Positions 44,201-54,851 of a DNA stretch of 64,000 bases are shown here, in pieces. A program made the position numbers and the translations under genes. Source of the DNA: Hemileia vastatrix. Lineage: Eukaryota > Basidiomycota > Pucciniomycetes > Pucciniales > Zaghouaniaceae. The notes beneath the pieces are model-generated. The model saw only the letters and a program-made list of their open reading frames with translations, did not search any database and was not told where the DNA came from. The stretch covers positions 3,334,656-3,398,655 of the forward strand of contig JASXTE010000014.1 in NCBI GenBank assembly GCA_030280995.1, in the 5' to 3' direction. Positions within the stretch are counted from its first letter, which is position 1. Every line of letters begins with the position of its first letter.

Positions 44201-45187
44201 CACAAGGATGTTTCCACTAAAGAATTAGCTTTCTTATGGTGGTCTCATATGTTTAATACTGCTGTTTTTCCTAAAGTCATAATCTCTGACAGAGACCCTA
44301 AATTTACCTCTGAATTTTGGATGTCTCTGATGGATGTTTGTGGTTGTGATCTGAAACTTTCTACTGCCCATCATCCACAGACTGATGGCTTAGCTGAAAG
44401 AATGATTCAGACTTTAGAGGACATGATAAGAAGGTATTGTGCCTTTGGCCATGAGTATAAAGATAATGACAGATTCACTCATGATTGGGTTACTTTACTT
44501 CCTGGGTTGGAATTTGCTTATAATAGCACTGTTCATTCTGTTACTCAAAGAAAGCCTTTTGAGATCTGGCTTGGATATGTTCCAAATACTCCTTCCCAAA
44601 TTCTCAATAACAAAATACCTAAATTGGATTTACATCCTGGTGTAAAGTCTTTTCTTCAAATGCAACAACTGTGCAGAAATCATGCTCAACAATGTATTGA
44701 AAAATTATTTGAATATGAGAAGAAGAGATGGGACAAATACCATAAAGAATACACTTTTAAAAAGGGTGATTAAGTGTTGATTTCTACAGTCCACTTCAAT
44801 TTACAAGGTAATAACAAATTGAAAGATCCATTTGTTGGTCCATTTGTTGTCAGAAGAATGATTGGAAATAATGCAGTTGAGATTATTTTGTATTCTCCAT
44901 ATGAAAGAAAACATCGTGTTTTTCAAATATCTCTTCTGAAACCTTACACATCCAATAGTTATTTATTTCCAAAGAGGAGGGGAAGACCAAAGAAAAACCC
45001 AAATGAAATCACTGAAACAGCAGAAATTGAAAAAATTCTAAATGACAGAATAATCACTGCTGAAAAAGGTACAGAATACTTATTGAGATTCAAGAATAAA
45101 TCATCTGAATATGATTCTTGGATACCTGGGAAGGAGATATCTAATCTTCCTACTCTACTAAAAAAGTATAAAAAGAAAAAACCATAG
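41258..45187 (+). pseudogene. pol: Element D pol (in-frame stops)
   Basis: Continues the Gag frame. Knuckle region at 41340-41400 reads WFKCNKPWHKGHVC (first Cys is Trp). Protease LDSGAGGSVVS near 41680; RT VYIDDIIIFSK near 42745; RNase H YTDASFIGLGAAL near 43190; stops TAA 43256 (Ser in A and C), TGA 43406 (Cys TGC in C) and TAA 44771 (Glu GAA in C). Integrase 43880-44420 with HHCC finger (one Cys now Phe in CDSFQKS), FVTGLP, SDRDPKF, GLAERMIQ. Chromodomain 45050-45180 (GTEYLLRFKNKSSEYDSWIP). Ends TAG 45185-45187. Confidence 0.95.
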
Positions 45188-45219
45188 CATTTTTTTATTA
45201 TTTTTTTAGAGTGAGGAAG

Positions 45220-46010
45220 TGTCAGCCAGGCTACTAGACTTTCCTGGTAAAATAAGTAATTATTTTACTGAGATGAAGCCAAGCCCCTTTTTCTTACTAA
45301 CAATTAATTAATTATTTACTTATGTATTACCTACAACTAACTAGTTAAGTATATTAAGTAGTATAAATAATTAATGTAAGTAAATGTCCCACAAATTTTA
45401 CTCCCTAACACCGTGCTCAATAGTACAGTTGATTGGGAATAAAAATTAATAATAAAATTATAATAAAAAAAATCTTAAGATTTTTATATTACTTCATTGA
45501 GAGATCTGAAATTCTGTGAAAATGATATAATTAATTTAATTGTGATGTAATTAATTGTGACAGTCCAAGGAACTCATACTTTATAACTAATAAAATTGAT
45601 GCCCTTTTTGACGTACCAATTGATTTATTTTCTTATGTCATATATATACTCCTTTTAGTCATCTTCTTTCTCACATACTTACAGTAGATGGTGTAAATTC
45701 CGTGTCTTTTATTCGCTCATGTTTTGCCTATAAAAGGCCCTCACTTTTATGCTTTTCAGAACATTCATTACTTACTTATTACATTTATAACAAATAGATT
45801 ATTATTTCTATACTTTATAACATTAGTATTTACATCAACGTATTTCTAATCTATAATTTATATTAATATTTGACTTACCTCTTATTAATTGAGTGAAATA
45901 ATAAAAGAGATTAAAAGAAATACGTACTTTACCTTTTAGAGTCCATTAAAACCCTAAAAACCCTCATATAACCTCGAATAAAACTTCTAGACCAAAAGGA
46001 CCCCTTGACA
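45220..46010 (+). repeat. 3' LTR of element D (791 bp)
   Basis: Copy of 37519-38314 with scattered differences and small indels, ending CCCTTGACA; more diverged than the LTR pair of C. Confidence 0.95.
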
Positions 46011-46485
46011 ATTTTAATACCCTTTTATTAAATAAGTGCTTTAACATATTTAATAATTTCTCTGACACAATTAAGGGTCAAAAAAGTGCCCAATATTTAT
46101 GGATAATAACATATGAAAAGTTTTATTTAATATATAAATTTTATTAATTAAGTTTTAATTAATTTATAAGTTAATTTTACCATTACACTTATAATATATA
46201 TTTATAATTAATTAATTATTAATTTATAAATATTAAATACATAAAAATGCGCCATGATTTATAGAATATAATATATATTATGTTTTATGTAAGTATATAA
46301 ATAATTTACTTAATAATAAAATTAATATAATTATTATTTTACTTATTAATAAAATATTTTTATAATTTCATTATACAATAAAATATTTTATTTTAAATAC
46401 ATAAAATACATAAGTTTATTCCCTCTTATGGTTCCAATAAAGTATTATAACATTTTACTGGGCTCCTGAGACAGCCTGGCTGACA
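46011..46485 (-). repeat. Solo LTR, right part (minus-strand 5' end)
   Basis: On the minus strand starts TGTCAGCCAGGCTGTCTCAG at 46485 and runs to element D at 46011, then continues at 37518. Followed by the target duplicate acacc (46486-46490). Confidence 0.82.
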
Positions 46486-46490
46486 ACACC

Positions 46491-47824
46491 TCTCAAAAGT
46501 TCTTCCACCACACAAAGTAAGAAAATTTGGTCACCTAATTAAAATCCACTTGGAGGGTGGTTAAAAAGTAAGTAAAGATAAGCTCTTTCTCATCTAGGTC
46601 CAGTAATTATTAGAGACAGTTAAATGGAAAAAGAAAAAAAAATTGGGCCAAAAAAATTGAGTGAAAAAACAATGAATATACTGAGTTAATGCATAGACAT
46701 ATGAAAAAATAAATTAAAAATTACTGATTTCACACAAAAACATGAGTGTTGAATATTTTGTGCAAGTTGTACTGATGCTGTATGAGTAATGAATCACATA
46801 ATTAAGAAAAGGACTAAGAGAATGGAAAGAAGATGAAGGTGATGGTGGGAATTTAGGGTGAATAAAAGGTGATTTTCTCATAGCTTTAGGAGCAGTTGGA
46901 GTATTAGGTGGAAGAATAGTGGATTTAGTGCCAGCCTAGATTGGAGTAATGTAACAGCCAGGCTTTAAGTGGAATTTATAGGTTCCATAACATCAGAAGA
47001 AGAGGGGATATTTAGATAGGCTGATGGGGTGAAAGGAGGAGGATTGTTGGATGAAGGAGGTTTAGGAGGTGGAGTTGTATGTTGTGGAGTAGAAAGCATA
47101 GATGGGAGCTTTGATTGGGAAAGATCCATATTGAAGACAAGTGAAATTTCCTTTCTTCTCATAGCAAGAGGAGCAGGCCCTGTTTTAGGTATTTCTTTTT
47201 AAAATGAAGGTAAACACACAGTCCCTATTGGTGAAAGAACAGTAGTGGCAGGCTTGAACAGGAGTAGCAACAAAATTGGGTGGAGACATATTGGAAAATT
47301 GAAGATAGGCTGGAAAAGGACACTAGATGAAAAGATGAAAAGTGAGAAAAAAGATGGTGACAAAATTTGGACTCAAAATTTGCTCTAGGGGAGATTAAAT
47401 TAATCATAAGTTTGGTCCCCTATGACCTTAAACTGGAATGTTCTATGCATTTGGTCCACTAAGACATTAAACTAGAATTTCAATATTTATTTAGTCAAAT
47501 TAACTATGAAACTCAATTGAATATTTTAATTTATCACTATCCACCAAGACCCTAAACTGGTTACTCAGTCATTTGGAAAACAGTTATTTTGGATAATGGT
47601 GTGTGCTAGACTTTAGGATAGTAATTGACTCAGCTTTAGGATAAAATGATGATAGATAGAGCTTAAAAAGGATAATACAATGAATTTATGGTGCAAAATA
47701 AAGTCTGGATAAAAATGAAAAGTTCTAAAAGTTATGTTTTTCTCTAAGTTTTAAATGGATTGAAAGAGTTATTTAAGATTTGTTGATGAAGGATCTTTTG
47801 AAGGTGGATTAAACAGCGGGAAAA
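46491..47824. other. Stretch with a proline-rich frame and repeat debris
   Basis: 46714-46757 is the inverted partner of 36410-36465. On the minus strand 47162-46965 reads a Pro/Ser/Thr-rich peptide (MDLSQSKLPSMLSTPQ from an internal ATG) with a stop; it has no domain and may be chance low complexity. Nothing else is supported. Confidence 0.35.
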
Positions 47825-48240
47825 AGTGTGAACTAGACATTGAGTTCAGTTTTTAGTAACAGGGAACACTTCTGGGTCTGTTCTATGAATTAAACCTGTT
47901 CCAACACAATGAGAGTGACCCTGGTTGTGCTCACATGTTTTTTTGTTTTTCTGATGTTGGCAACCTTCCTTCTGATGCCTTTCCTCCTCTTATCTCACCC
48001 ATTGAAAGTTTTTTCTACTTTAGTTTCTCTATAATCCCTTCTCCTCTTCCTTACTTCCCCAATATCCTACTCCCACTCCTTCTCTCTCCCCTCACACTTC
48101 CTTTGTCTTTCACACTCTTGCTTCACCACCCTTCATCCATCTTACGTCTTTCTGACACTGATTTTTTGCTCTACACCATCCTTCTCTTTATCTTGAATGA
48201 TTCTCACATCTCCTATGCACATACCTGAATCCACCTCTGG
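47825..48240 (+). repeat. Dispersed repeat related to 10490-10720
   Basis: GTGAACTAGACATTGAGTTC ... TCTGGGTCTG ... GAGTGACCCTG parallels CTGAACTAGATGTCTAGTTC ... TCTGGGTCTA ... GAGTGACTCTG near 10495. The Ser/Pro/Leu-rich open frame 47935-48228 lies in its pyrimidine-rich tail. Confidence 0.35.
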
Positions 48241-49600
48241 TAAGAAAATTAAAATCAAAAAACATTTAGATCAAAAATAATAGCAAGGCACATTCCTAAA
48301 AAACAATAGAGTAACAAACCATAAGCTACATGATTATTGGGCATGTAAAATTGCACAAATATTTCAGGCTCATGAGATTTGAACATTCCTCAGTATACTT
48401 TCTTAAACAAATATAGTGCAGAGAAAACTGAACTATGCCATGCTTAATTCAAAATTGTTCAAGAAAAAAACACTATTCCCTTAGGTCTTTAGCAAAAGAA
48501 AGGCTTTTTTTTATAACAAAACATGAGATAATCAATTTATGTTAAGAAACCAATTGTTTGTGGCATTTATGATTTACATGTTCAATGACAGATAGGGGCA
48601 ACTCACATCAACCAAGCCACTCACTGAAAAATCATCAACAATTATATGATACATTATTTTTTTCTCCCCATGTAATAGTCAAAAGTCAAAGTTTATGAGG
48701 GAAAATGTACATTTCTCTTTCCCAACATATCTACACAATATGCAGAATAATATTGAATATCAAATTGTAGCCCTGTAAGTGTATTCAAAAAAATGTACCA
48801 ACTCAAAGAAAACCAATCATTAAATAAGTATAATTAAAATTGAATAAAAAATAATAAAATTCTAAAAATCATTAATGTCAGATGTATGGTAAGTAGGGAT
48901 GATATTTACAATGGTTTTGAAGATAATAGTATAATAATTGAGTAGAGGTGGCAAAACTTAATGGAAATAATGTGTTGCTTTCAAAAAGTATTTATTATTA
49001 TTTTCACATTTAACAGTATATTTTCAAATCAGTTATTAATTTAAATAAATAAGTAATTTGTATTTAGTTTTATTTCAATGATAAAAAATGAATATATATA
49101 TTTAATGATAAAAAGTGAAGATTTAAAATAACAAAAGGAAACCCATTTTGTAGGAAAAAGTAATATAAGATGAATTTTGTTGAAGTCAACAAAATCATTG
49201 ATGAATAATATAAAATTTAATATCAAAGTAATATAAGATAAGGTGAGAAGATATATTAAATGATTAAAATTAGGTATAATAAAATAAATACAATTTAAAT
49301 TTAAGTTTAATAAAATTCAAATTTAAATAAAATATTCTCCATTAAAGTTCCAAAGGAATACTAAAGGTTCTTTAATTTTTCTCCCTGGCCCCCCTTTAGC
49401 AGACTTCAAGAAAGGTCTGGGTCCCAGTAATTATATGGCCTTAGATGTAAAACTTTACCATATTTTTTTATTTATTAATTCAATTAATTTTATAATGTGA
49501 AATAATATCTTAATTAAATGAAAGCCGTTGCATAAACAAAATAAACAACTTAAAGAACACAAAATTATTTGTAAGATAGTTATTAACTATAGTTACTCAA
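48241..49600. other. AT-rich intergenic stretch
   Basis: No gene, RNA or organised repeat recognised on either strand. Confidence 0.45.
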
Positions 49601-49981
49601 TAGGGGGTATCAATGTTCAGGGATCTGCAATTAGGGATCAGTAATTTTTTTTCCCAGGATCAGACATTATTAATTGTGGAAGATTCTTATTCACTAGCCC
49701 CGGGGCTGGTGGATAAGGAATCCATGATAATGCATTATCCCGCCTCTTTTACCCCCATTTCTATTCCTAATTCCTGATCCCAACATCATCACATCCATGA
49801 TGGATTTGCAAGAAAGTCACATGACTCATAATTGATGATGCCATTCTTAAGTCTTTCCTCACTCTATGCTACTTAATTTTGGTGGAGAACACTTAAGTTT
49901 TTTTTCTATCTACACACCCCAACTGCACATTTGGCGGTGAATTCCAACTTCCCTCATCACATAACCCTTCCACCAGCAACA
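49601..49981 (+). repeat. Left TIR and subterminal region of a PIF/Harbinger-like transposon
   Basis: TAGGGGGTATCAATGTTCAG starts at 49601. The next ~250 bases are those of MITE-3 (36345 to about 36100, inverted), including the degenerate form of the GCCCCGGGGC palindrome. The transposase frame starts right after. Confidence 0.82.
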
Positions 49982-50905
49982 ATGAAACACCTCTCTACTA
50001 GGAAGCTACTTCACTCAACAATGAATGCTATCACTTTACTTTTAGCTCTTTACTATAAATCTGACTCTTATTTGGAAGATGCTTTAGCTTATGTGTGTTT
50101 TCTTTCCAAAAAGTGTTACATCATCACCAGGGGGCCAAATCTTTATCATGATCCCCAATATGATCTGGCCTCCATTCTTAACATTCCTCATTTAAACTTC
50201 ACCCAATTCTTTCTTCAAACTTTATCAACTCATCTCCAATCATCCTATATCTCATAACAATTCCCATAACAAACAGTGTAATCCTGCCTTCCAACTTGCT
50301 GTTGCACTATGTTGCTTTGGCTCAAATGGAAACGGTGCTGCTGTAAGACGTTTGGATAAACTCTTTAACATAGGATATGGTACCGTGATATTATACACCA
50401 AGCGCTGTATGATTGCTATCCTTTCCCTCAAGTCTCAAACACTTGCTTGGCCAACTCCAGAACAGCGACTTGAATCCTCTCAAGTAATGCAAGCTGAAGG
50501 TTTCCCTGGCTATGTAGGATTTGTTGATGGCACAACTATACCTTTGAGTCAAAAGCCTGCTCATGATGGCAACCATTATTTTGATCACAAAAAAAGGTTT
50601 CTTAAAAATCTTCTCCAATTTCTCATCATTCATAAACTAACTTTTAATCTTCTTTCTAGATACTCTATTGCCGTTCAACTTGTATGCAATGTCAATAAAA
50701 AATTTATTGCTTTTCATAGTGGCTGCCCTGGCTCATGTAATGACTCTTCTGTCTTCCAAAGAATGAGGATTTCTCAAAACCCTGAATCATACTTTGAAAA
50801 ATCTCAGTACCTCCTTTCAGACTCAGCATATGCAAGTAAGAAGTACATTATACCTGCTTTCCGTGGTGCAAGTTTAGAAAGTGACCCCAAAACTGCTTTT
50901 AATTA
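49982..50905 (+). pseudogene. PIF/Harbinger-like transposase, N-terminal and central part
   Basis: ATG 49982 opens MKHLSTRKLLHSTMNA. A one-base shift near 50205-50220 moves to the frame carrying NNSHNKQCNPAFQLAVALCC and FGSNGNGAAVRRLDKLFNIG. The first catalytic Asp is in GYVGFVDGTTIPL, the second in LLSDSAYASKKYIIPAF; HSGCPGSCNDSSVF lies between, as in DDE_Tnp_4 proteins. A 63-nt stretch (50597-50659, GTTTCT...CTTTCTAG) looks like an intron, since removing it joins HKKR to YSIAVQLVC as the family requires. The frame breaks at 50905 inside FNY, where a solo LTR entered; it resumes at 59514. Confidence 0.88.
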
Positions 50906-51593
50906 TGTCAGTGTATCTAGTGTTTAAGTATGATATAATAGTATATATTTATGGTCCTACTACTTATTGATAAATGATTTAGTGATAAAATCTCAGGGGA
51001 AGACTAATAAAATAGTTATACTCAAATAAAACTCACAATACTTGGATTTAAATGTGTGCTAGTGGTGGAAAATAGATGAATAAAATATAGTTATAGCTTA
51101 TATAAAGATAATATCAATTTATAATGGCTTTATAATATATTTCTAAATTCTAATAATTGTATTGTAGTGTTTGTTTGAATTGTAGTAAGTGAATGATGAT
51201 AAATAACCATCGAAATCCCTCCTTATTTATACCCAAATCCCCTAGAGTGCACAGACCTTTAATCCAGATGATGTCACTGCTATCCCCGGAAATTACAGCA
51301 CTGTGAGGGCCCATCACCTCCCCATGGTGTCCACTTCAAGAAGATTCAACACCCAGACCTCCAGTAAGGACCCTCCATCACAATTAATGATAACACAGAC
51401 TTATACCATAAATAGAAAATCCAGATAAAAGCGGATACCATAAAGAAACAGGTAAAATAAGCAATCCAAAAGAGATTTAATGAAACCCAAAGCATATAAA
51501 GGAAACAAATGAAGTGTCCAAGCCCCCAATAAAATCCCCAAGCATCCATATTAACCCAGCAATGACCTCCCAACCCATAAATCCGTGAATATC
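50906..51593 (-). repeat. Solo LTR inserted in the transposase, left part
   Basis: Together with 59022-59513 this is one minus-strand LTR of about 1.17 kb: start TGTCAGCCTAGATATCCCTA at 59513 (close to the LTR starts of A and C), end GATACACTGACA at 50906. A TATA box (GGGTATAAATAAGG, minus strand, about 51222-51235) lies in the left part. Flanking five bases are aatta (50901-50905) and atata (59514-59518), an imperfect duplication. Confidence 0.82.
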
Positions 51594-52400
51594 TGTCACC
51601 GGACGACCTATGCACAAGGTCGAGGGTGTTCCTGGAAGTGAGATGGAGAGAGGAGTTTAGAAACTTCGTCGAGGAACAGAGGAAATGTTTGAGGAAGTGA
51701 TTTGAATATGACTCGAAGGAAGAGCTGCTGCTTTGAGATATGTTTGAGGAGAATTCTAATATAATTTAAAGGTAATATTAAAATTCTTAAAATCTCACAA
51801 AGGGTTGGAAACTCAATAATCAAAGATTTTAGGATTTAGAAATGATTACTGAGAAAATAAGGAAAGATACAATAATAATGATTTAACCTAGAGCTTTACC
51901 ACTATTAACTATATATATGTTTTATAATTTAATTCTAAAGAGTATTGAACCCAAAACCCAACCCCTTTTATATCCTTTACTCCTCCTCGCATTGACCTCA
52001 TACCCATCCACTATTCCACACACCACAGACCATTAAAATACATCCGTTACACCTGGAACCTCCTCACTAACATCCGTTAACCCCTTAATCCTCCACTAAC
52101 CATTCCGTCCATGTTCACTACCCCTTAATAATCCACAGACATTTCATAAACCTTTTAATGTACTATTACATTGACTATTGTGCTGTGTATCGCTTATTGA
52201 GAAAAAGACTAAGACACACTATTGAGAGATTGACTAATTTAGATTTAGAGTTTAGACTAGCGCGGTTGAATAGCGAGTACACAAAGGAAAGTTGCAGTTG
52301 CTATGGAGAATTGCTTTCTGCGCTTCGAGTATGGATTTAAAACCTCTTATTATTGATTTAATGAGCTGCTTTTGCCTCGAGTGTCACGTGGCACGTGACA
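51594..52400 (-). repeat. 3' LTR of element E
   Basis: Plus-strand text TGTCACCGGACGACC ... GGCACGTGACA; a copy with few differences at 58217-59021. Minus-strand TATAAAAG at 51965-51972. Confidence 0.93.
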
Positions 52401-52502
52401 GATGCCCGGGTATAAGAATGCGAGCTCCGTTGAGCGTAAGACATACTTCCCACACTATTTTCCCTTTACTTATATTTTTTAATTACTCTATAATTTACTA
52501 CA

Positions 52503-53385
52503 ATTGATTTCCCTACTCCAACTCCCACACCTCCACACCCTAAAGCGGATGGGGTAATTGTCACACAGCAATATTCCAAGGCTTGCACGGCTTGCAAGTC
52601 AATGGAGTACTTTTTTGTGGAAAGCACGGCTACACGAGGTCCTTGAAAGAAGTGCAAATTTTGCCGCTGGAGACGGGTGGTGTGTGACCCCTTGTCGAAG
52701 AATGCCGACATTGAGAGTCAGTTCATGAAGACTAAATATTGGGTGATTCCCAAGACAAAAGAGGTAGTCAAAGATATTTGGGATGTTTCAATTGGGGACA
52801 ATCAATCGGTGGGAGCAAATGAGGAGGAGGCTGAAGACGATGTAGCAACCTGGGTGACTCGGGCTGCCAGCAAGAAACAAGTGGTCGAAGAAGAAGTCAA
52901 CAAGTTAGTTGAGGAGGAAGAGGAAGTCTCCATTTTGAGACAGACCCCAAAAAAGCGACAGGTGGTCATCGAGGATGACAAAGAGGAAAAGGAAGTGGCG
53001 GTGGAGGTCACTCCGAGATTGTTCTTAGAAGCAGACCCCATCTTTGAAGTAAGTCCATTCTCCTGATAATTTATAAATTTAGTTACTGATGGTTTTGTTT
53101 TAGAATTCAGACGTCATCACAGAATTCCCTACGGCGGAAGCTTCGAATGTGGAAGCAAACATTGTGGAACACGCTGCTGTGGAAGTGACGGTGTCAATCC
53201 CGACCAAAGATAGATTACCGGTGGTTGCCTCGAGGGAGGAGAATGAAGAAACCCTCGATCAAGTATGGTCGAAAAAGCCTTGCCAGGTTTGGCGAGTGAG
53301 GTTTATTGAAGACTTAAGCGGCAAAATTGATAAGATTGTTGATGCTGCCTCCTTGGACATGGCCGAGGAGCTACTGGAAATTTGA
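52503..53385 (+). CDS. Antisense accessory gene in element E, cysteine-cluster protein with intron (one nonsense change)
   Basis: Plus strand, opposite to gag-pol. Open from 52494; the expected start reads ATT GAT at 52503, no ATG. Exon 1 to 53048, intron 53049-53103 (GTAAGT...GTTTTAG, 55 nt, phase 0), exon 2 to TGA 53385. The product is about 275 aa: proline-rich start (PTPTPTPPHP), cysteine cluster CTAC ... CKFC ... C (C-x2-C-x26-C-x2-C-x8-C), then a long acidic, Glu/Val-rich region. A TGA at 52644 lies inside the cluster, perhaps for Trp. A TATA-like TATAAGAA is at 52411. The cluster resembles zinc-binding modules; I do not recognise the family. Confidence 0.6.
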
Positions 53386-54364
53386 GAAGTGATTCTGGTA
53401 GGAGAGGGGGAAGTCTTTGAGAAGTGTAGGAAGGAAATAAGGGAGATTTTGGAGAAGATGAAGGGATTGGTTTGGGGTAAAGTAAGAGAGAGAATTTAAA
53501 ATGGAAAGAGAAAAGAAAAGTAAAAAACAATTTGTATTTAGTTATTTTATTTTGTTGTTTTATGAAAATTTTAATATTTTATTTTTTATAAGATTTTGAG
53601 AGAAAAAAGGAAAAGACAGAAAAAAGATTTAAATAGAATTTTGTTTTAAATTTTGAAAGAAGAAGTTTAAATGAGAGAGGAAAAGAAAGAATATTTGATT
53701 GAAGGAGTTTTAGTTTTAAAGTTCGAAAAGAAAAAGAATTAAGTAGGAAGAAAAAAAAGAAAGAAGAAAGAAATAATTGATTGAAATAATTTTGTTGTAA
53801 ATAAAATTTAATGAAAAGAAACAATTTTTTATTTATGAAAGTTTGTTAATTGAAGATTTGAGGAATTTTGTTATTTGAAAAAAGAAAAGAAAGAAAAGAA
53901 GAGATGAAATAAATTTTTAAAAGAGTTTTGAAAGAAAAGAAGTAATTAGTTTGAAGGATTTAAAAGAGAGATTTAGAGGTTGAAGTGAAGTTTGAGAAGA
54001 TGGTTGTGTTGCATTTGTGAAAATTTTTTGATAGTTTGAGGAAAAGAAATTTTAAAAGAAAGAATGTATATAGAAAATTGAAAAGGAAAAAAGGAAAAAA
54101 TTTTAATGAAAAAGATTTTAATTTTATTTGTTTTATTTTTTAATTTTAATTTAATTTAATTTTTTATTTATTTATTTTTTAATTTGAAATTTTATTTTAT
54201 TTTATTTTATTTTTAATTTTATTTTGTTTATTTTAAAGAAGGTTGAAAAATTTTGAAAATAAAAGGAATAAAGAAGAAAACAAAATTAAAGAATTTTTTA
54301 GAATTAAAGATGTTTTAGATTTTAAAAAGAAGAAAAGAAAAGAGAAGAAAAAAAAAAGAGAGTT
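53386..54364. other. Purine-rich AT tract between the antisense gene and pol of E
   Basis: The plus strand is strikingly A+G-rich over nearly 1 kb (GAAAGAAAAG-type words) with a T-rich interlude at 54120-54240. Open frames here (53579-53824 minus) are low-complexity shadows. Confidence 0.6.
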
Positions 54365-54851
54365 TTAAGGTTTTGGTTTTAAAGGATATTTAAGATGAAA
54401 AGATTTTAGGAGTTCAGGGGCGTTAGAAACATTGATGGCTGGTTCCCAGGATGTTTTGTCTGAGTCATTGAGGAAGCCTTCCCATTCCATGAGGTATTGA
54501 AGTTTCCCCTTGCGCATTCTTGAATCAAGGATGCGGCTTACTTCCCACTCTAGATGGTCTTCTACTTCAACCGGTTCTGGAGGAGGTTGGTTCTTTCCCG
54601 GGTATGTTTCTCGAGCCAGTTCCAGGAGAGATACATGAAAACCAGGGTGAATAGCCTGCCATTTAGGAGGTAGCTTGTCTCGAAATGCAGTTTTAGAGAC
54701 TTCAGAGTGGAGTTCGAATGGTCCCAAGCGTTTTTCGGCCAGTTTCTTTGATGGTCGAGTTGTTCAAATGTTTCGTGCATTGAGCCATACTTTGTCGCCT
54801 GATTTAAAAGAAGGAGCAGTTAACATTGATTCGTTGAAGATTGATTTCACA
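54365..54851 (-). pseudogene. Element E: end of integrase and chromodomain, fused to RNase H by a deletion
   Basis: Frame 54727-54365 reads RLGPFELHSEV, LPPKWQAIHPGFHVSLLE (the integrase C-terminal GPY/F-type region), then the chromodomain WEVSRILDSRMRKGKLQYLM and WEGFLNDSDKTSWEP. Upstream, GDKVWLNARNI follows almost directly on the RNase H tail (NVYPQRGDAFADKNPANVKS). The zinc finger and D-D-E core of integrase, about 300 residues in intact elements, are absent. Confidence 0.88.

Larger units (their letters stand above)
37519..46010 (+). mobile_element. Ty3/gypsy chromovirus D (full length, stop-ridden)
   Basis: 5' LTR 37519-38314, leader 38315-39166, gag-pol 39167-45187, polypurine tract agagtgaggaag (45208-45219), 3' LTR 45220-46010. 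Target duplication is imperfect: gtttt (37514-37518) and atttt (46011-46015). The coding region keeps one frame from end to end with seven stops and no frameshift. It lies inside a solo LTR. Confidence 0.96.

Noticed and set aside
47935..48228. 97-aa Ser/Pro/Leu-rich ORF
   Set aside because: Pyrimidine-rich DNA within a dispersed repeat; no domain, no signal of selection visible.
52158..52507. ORFs 52158-52340 and 52292-52507 as genes of E
   Set aside because: They lie in the LTR, and the matching region of the other LTR (58780-59000) does not keep them as coding sequence.
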